14,709 nucleotides of DNA. Origin: an uncultured Pseudomonadota bacterium. GTDB lineage: Bacteria > Pseudomonadota > Gammaproteobacteria > Steroidobacterales > Steroidobacteraceae. Position 1 is the first letter of the stretch. Each line of letters begins with the position of its first letter. Positions 12,568-14,709 of the stretch are shown piece by piece. The translations under genes and the position numbers were made by a program. Below the pieces are notes generated by a model, which was not told the DNA's origin, ran no database searches, and saw nothing but the letters and a program-made list of their open reading frames with translations. Location: positions 1 to 14,709 of the forward strand of contig CAIVYV010000060.1 of assembly GCA_903910215.1 (NCBI GenBank). Direction: 5' to 3'.

Positions 12568-13086
12568 ATGAGCCAATTCAGCCCAACCTACACGTTCGGC
12601 GCCGCGGGCATGCCCGCGCCGGTGCTGAACCGGATGACGCAGGTCACTGCGTTTGTCTATGAGAACGAGGCGCAGCTGCGCGACCTGATCGGCACTGATT
12701 TCAGTGGGATTCAGGCAGTGCTCATGCAGATTGATTCGTCGGCCGTGCTGGCGTCCAACCGTTGGACCTACACGCTAAAACTGTGCCAGCCCGACAGTGG
12801 CGGCACGGCAGTCGCTGCCGTCACGCAGACTGAACTGACGGCACTGACGGCCTACAACCTTGCCGAGTTTGGCAACACGGCGGCCGTCGCAGCCGGTGGC
12901 GTCAACGCAACCAGGGCGAACGCTGCAGGGTTTAACCTGCTCGCTGTGCCCAACAACGCCGTCGTTTGGGCATTTGTCGTGACCAAGGCGGACGGGTTGA
13001 ACGTGGCGTTGTTTGAGCGCATGAACCAGTATGACGGCGAGTGCCCGACAGCCCTGATCAACGAGATCGACGGGGGGACGTACTGA
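12568..13086 (+). CDS. unknown tail-tip protein
   Basis: A 172-residue protein with no family I recognise. It begins 1 nt after the upstream stop and ends in a TGATG overlap with the fibre gene, so it belongs to the same gene run. The N-terminus (FSPTYTFGAAGMPAPVLNRM) is followed by ENEAQLRDLIGTDFSGIQAV. Beta-like stretches come next (ALASNRWTYTLKLCQPDSG region), then an Ala/Thr/Asn-rich segment and a final VVWAFVVTKADGLNVALFER. Composition suggests a structural, probably trimeric or beta-rich virion protein linking the tail tip to the fibre. It could also be a fibre connector. Confidence 0.6.
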   Translation: MSQFSPTYTFGAAGMPAPVLNRMTQVTAFVYENEAQLRDLIGTDFSGIQAVLMQIDSSAVLASNRWTYTLKLCQPDSGGTAVAAVTQTELTALTAYNLAEFGNTAAVAAGGVNATRANAAGFNLLAVPNNAVVWAFVVTKADGLNVALFERMNQYDGECPTALINEIDGGTY

Positions 13087-14045
13087 TGACCGACCAAATT
13101 CGACTGAAGCGCTCGAGCACGGCGGGCGCCGAGCCGACGACGGCGCAGCTGGTGGCTGGTGAACCTGCCGTCAACACGGCGGACGGCGCTCTGTTCTTTG
13201 AGCTCGACGGTGGCACCATCGCCCGCATCGACGGTCGAAAGGCAAAGGTCGACGTATTCACCGGCAGCGGAACATGGACCAAGCCGACGGGCGCCAAGAT
13301 CGTTTGGGGCATCATGGTCGGCGGTGGCGGCGGTGGTGGTTCCGGCCGACGCGGCGCGGCCTCGACTGCTCGCGGCGGTGGTGGTGGCGGCAGCGGGGCA
13401 GCGGTGACGGAAACGACATGGGACGCTTCGGCGCTGCCCGCGACTGTGTCGGTCACCATCGGCGCAGGCGGAACGGCTGGCGCAGCTCGAACGACTAACG
13501 ACACCAACGGGGCAGCCGGTGGCAACGGCGGCACCACGCGCCTGGGCAACTTGCCCGGCGACTACGGCCGAGCGGTCGGCGGCAACCTCGGTCAGGGCGG
13601 CACGACGGCAGGCGGCAGCGCTGGCGCAGCACAGACCGGCGGCCTGTTTGACGGCGGTGCAGCGGGAGCGGGGGCAACCCGCAACGGCGCAGCTGCAGCG
13701 ACCTACGCCAAGGGATGCGGCGGTGGCGGCGGCGGGGCGGGGCTGACCGCAGCCAACCTGACCGGCTTTGGCGGCGACGGTTCAGGCACGGCACGCATCG
13801 GTACGACCGCCTTCGGCGGGAACACTGACGACCCCGAACTAGCGCAGGATGGAATCTCCAACGGCATGACTGCTACGGGCGGCGGCGGTGGCGGTTCAGG
13901 ACTGGCGCAGGCCGGGCAGGCGGGCGGTGCAGGCGGTTCCTACGGCGGCGGGGGCGGTGGAGGGGCGGCAAGCGAGAACGGCTACGACAGCGGCGCTGGT
14001 GGCGGTGGCGGCGGCGGGCTGGTGGTCATGGTGACTTACTTCTAG
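13086..14045 (+). CDS. tail fibre / adhesin with polyglycine domain
   Basis: The start is the ATG in a TGATG overlap with the previous gene; an upstream in-frame ATG lies inside that gene and is not needed. The 319-residue product opens with QIRLKRSSTAGAEPTTAQLV then GEPAVNTADGALFF. This module is common at the N-terminus of phage tail fibres and virion-attached proteins. Next comes VFTGSGTWTKPTGAKIVWG, the entry motif of the phage glycine-rich domain. Many runs of 5-8 glycines follow, separated by short variable segments, and the protein ends GGGGGGGLVVMVTYF. Similar Gly-rich tips in T-even gp38 adhesins form packed polyglycine-II helices that display receptor-binding loops. Receptor binding is therefore likely. 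Codon repetition (GGC/GGT) makes the gene prone to recombination. Confidence 0.82.
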   Translation: MTDQIRLKRSSTAGAEPTTAQLVAGEPAVNTADGALFFELDGGTIARIDGRKAKVDVFTGSGTWTKPTGAKIVWGIMVGGGGGGGSGRRGAASTARGGGGGGSGAAVTETTWDASALPATVSVTIGAGGTAGAARTTNDTNGAAGGNGGTTRLGNLPGDYGRAVGGNLGQGGTTAGGSAGAAQTGGLFDGGAAGAGATRNGAAAATYAKGCGGGGGGAGLTAANLTGFGGDGSGTARIGTTAFGGNTDDPELAQDGISNGMTATGGGGGGSGLAQAGQAGGAGGSYGGGGGGGAASENGYDSGAGGGGGGGLVVMVTYF

Positions 14046-14053
14046 GAGGAAGC

Positions 14054-14230
14054 ATGCGGTGGGCATTGGTCGTCGGCGGCGTGGTGGAGAACGTCATCAT
14101 TTGGGACGGCGATACCAGCCGGTGGCAGCCGCCTGCTGGCGCCCAGGTTGTCGCCGTCGCAGGGGGCCAAGCATGCTCGATCGGCTGGACCTACGACGGC
14201 AGCACCTTCGCGGAGCCTGAGGAGCCGTGA
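14054..14230 (+). CDS. small fibre-associated protein (putative fibre assembly helper)
   Basis: A 58-residue protein with an excellent ribosome binding site (AGGAGGA just before the ATG), beginning 8 nt after the fibre stop. Its pattern is ALVVGGVVENVIIWDGDTSR, then W-Q-P-P-AGAQVV and a final GWTYDGSTFAEPEEP. The same layout (V-NVI-WDG, W-PP-G, IGWTYDG-F) is seen in many short proteins or C-terminal modules encoded directly after phage tail fibres. Some of these are annotated as fibre assembly chaperones. No catalytic residues or membrane segment are visible. It overlaps the next gene by GTGA. Confidence 0.65.
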   Translation: MRWALVVGGVVENVIIWDGDTSRWQPPAGAQVVAVAGGQACSIGWTYDGSTFAEPEEP

Positions 14231-14709
14231 GAGCTGCGCTACTCGTTGCGGTCGTACTGACCGGCTGCGCAGGCCCGTCCGAGCGCATTGCGTCCAACAC
14301 GACCGAGGTGCGGCGGCTGGCGCACTCGAGCGGTCAGCGGTTCGAGCGCATCGCCGTCGAGGCCGACGCGCCGCAACCAAGTCTTCCGGTCATCAAGACC
14401 GAGGCCGTAGCCGGTCAGGGCGAGCAGGCGCGTATCCTCGACGCCGTGGACCTGATCTACATGGCGTTGACAGGCGTGGAGGACCAGGTGCCCTGGTGGG
14501 TGGCCCCCCTCGTCTGGATTTGCATCGCCTTGGCCGTGCTCGGCATCGTGTTCATCGTGTGGCACACGGGCGTCGGCAAGTTCATCAAGGGCTGGCTGGG
14601 CATTGTGACTCCGACCGAGCGCAAGGCGGCCGAACTGACGGCCAGTCTCATCGACCTAACCCCCGACCAAGCGCTGGCTGCTGTCGCCGAGCTGCGCCGG
14701 GCCGATCCA
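14227..14709 (+). CDS. lipobox-bearing membrane protein, 3' end outside window
   Basis: The frame is open to the window edge with 161 residues visible. It starts at GTG, coupled to the previous stop (GTGA) with GAGGAG just upstream. Residues 1-14 (MRAALLVAVVLTGC) form a lipoprotein signal with lipobox L-T-G-C and Cys14 as the lipidation site. A polar region of about 75 residues follows, then a transmembrane helix at about 90-112 (WWVAPLVWICIALAVLGIVF). A positively charged flank and a helical C-terminal part (ERKAAELTASLIDL) complete the visible portion. By position after the fibre it may belong to a lysis cassette (holin- or spanin-like) or alter the host envelope, but the combination is not a form I can name. 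It could instead be a two-helix membrane protein whose first helix is not cleaved. Confidence 0.62.
   Translation, partial: MRAALLVAVVLTGCAGPSERIASNTTEVRRLAHSSGQRFERIAVEADAPQPSLPVIKTEAVAGQGEQARILDAVDLIYMALTGVEDQVPWWVAPLVWICIALAVLGIVFIVWHTGVGKFIKGWLGIVTPTERKAAELTASLIDLTPDQALAAVAELRRADP

Noticed and set aside
13300..14040. CRISPR array or tandem repeat locus
   Set aside because: The repetition is Gly-codon runs within an intact reading frame, with no constant-length repeats or spacers.
1..14709. Window as a complete circular small phage genome
   Set aside because: Joining the ends would stop the last gene after one more codon, which is compatible, but the coupled protein-like reading frame at bases 2-91 would then have no start codon, and no endolysin is present. 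An assembly graph or reads spanning the ends would decide.

Overview
This window is a stretch of a tailed double-stranded DNA phage or prophage with an HK97-type head. All genes lie on the + strand and are tightly packed: most junctions are ATGA, GTGA, TAATG or TGATG overlaps. The DNA is GC-rich with G/C-ending codons, and several genes start with GTG and one with TTG, which points to a high-GC bacterial host. The host phylum cannot be fixed from sequence alone. No tRNA, CRISPR array, insertion sequence, integrase or attachment site was recognised.

Left arm (1-3585): the C-terminal end of an unknown gene is followed by an ERF-family single-strand annealing protein. This protein has an unusual C-terminal extension ending in an SSB-like tip (EIDIPF). 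Four small unknown genes follow: one with a Ser/Pro-rich, palindrome-rich segment, one compact unknown, one Cys-rich and one coiled-coil. Then come a PD-(D/E)XK Holliday-junction-resolvase-like nuclease and an HNH endonuclease next to the terminase. This arm is a recombination and DNA-end-processing set; no polymerase, helicase or primase is present in the window.

Head module (3586-9147): a 272-bp spacer holds two strong palindromes and an open, protein-like upstream extension of the terminase frame that has no ATG, GTG or TTG start. It is followed by the large terminase, a short intergenic region with a perfect dyad, the HK97-type portal, a U35 prohead protease and the major capsid protein. 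A very stable GAAA-tetraloop hairpin follows the capsid gene, then the gp6-like connector and the head-closure protein. No small terminase could be recognised.

Tail module (9144-14230): a basic gp10-like neck protein, a DUF3168-like tail terminator, the tail tube protein, and a tail assembly chaperone pair. The pair is expressed by a predicted -1 ribosomal frameshift: slippery heptamer AAACCCT followed 8 nt later by a stem-loop. A very short (242 aa) candidate tape measure protein follows, suggesting a stubby siphovirus tail of about 36 nm. Two unknown virion-like proteins come next, then a fibre/adhesin with a large polyglycine domain and a small partner protein. The window ends inside a gene for a lipobox-bearing membrane protein, probably the start of a lysis or envelope region. 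No endolysin is visible.

The most notable features are the ERF/SSB-tip architecture, the chaperone frameshift site, the terminase start problem, the miniature tape measure and the polyglycine adhesin.
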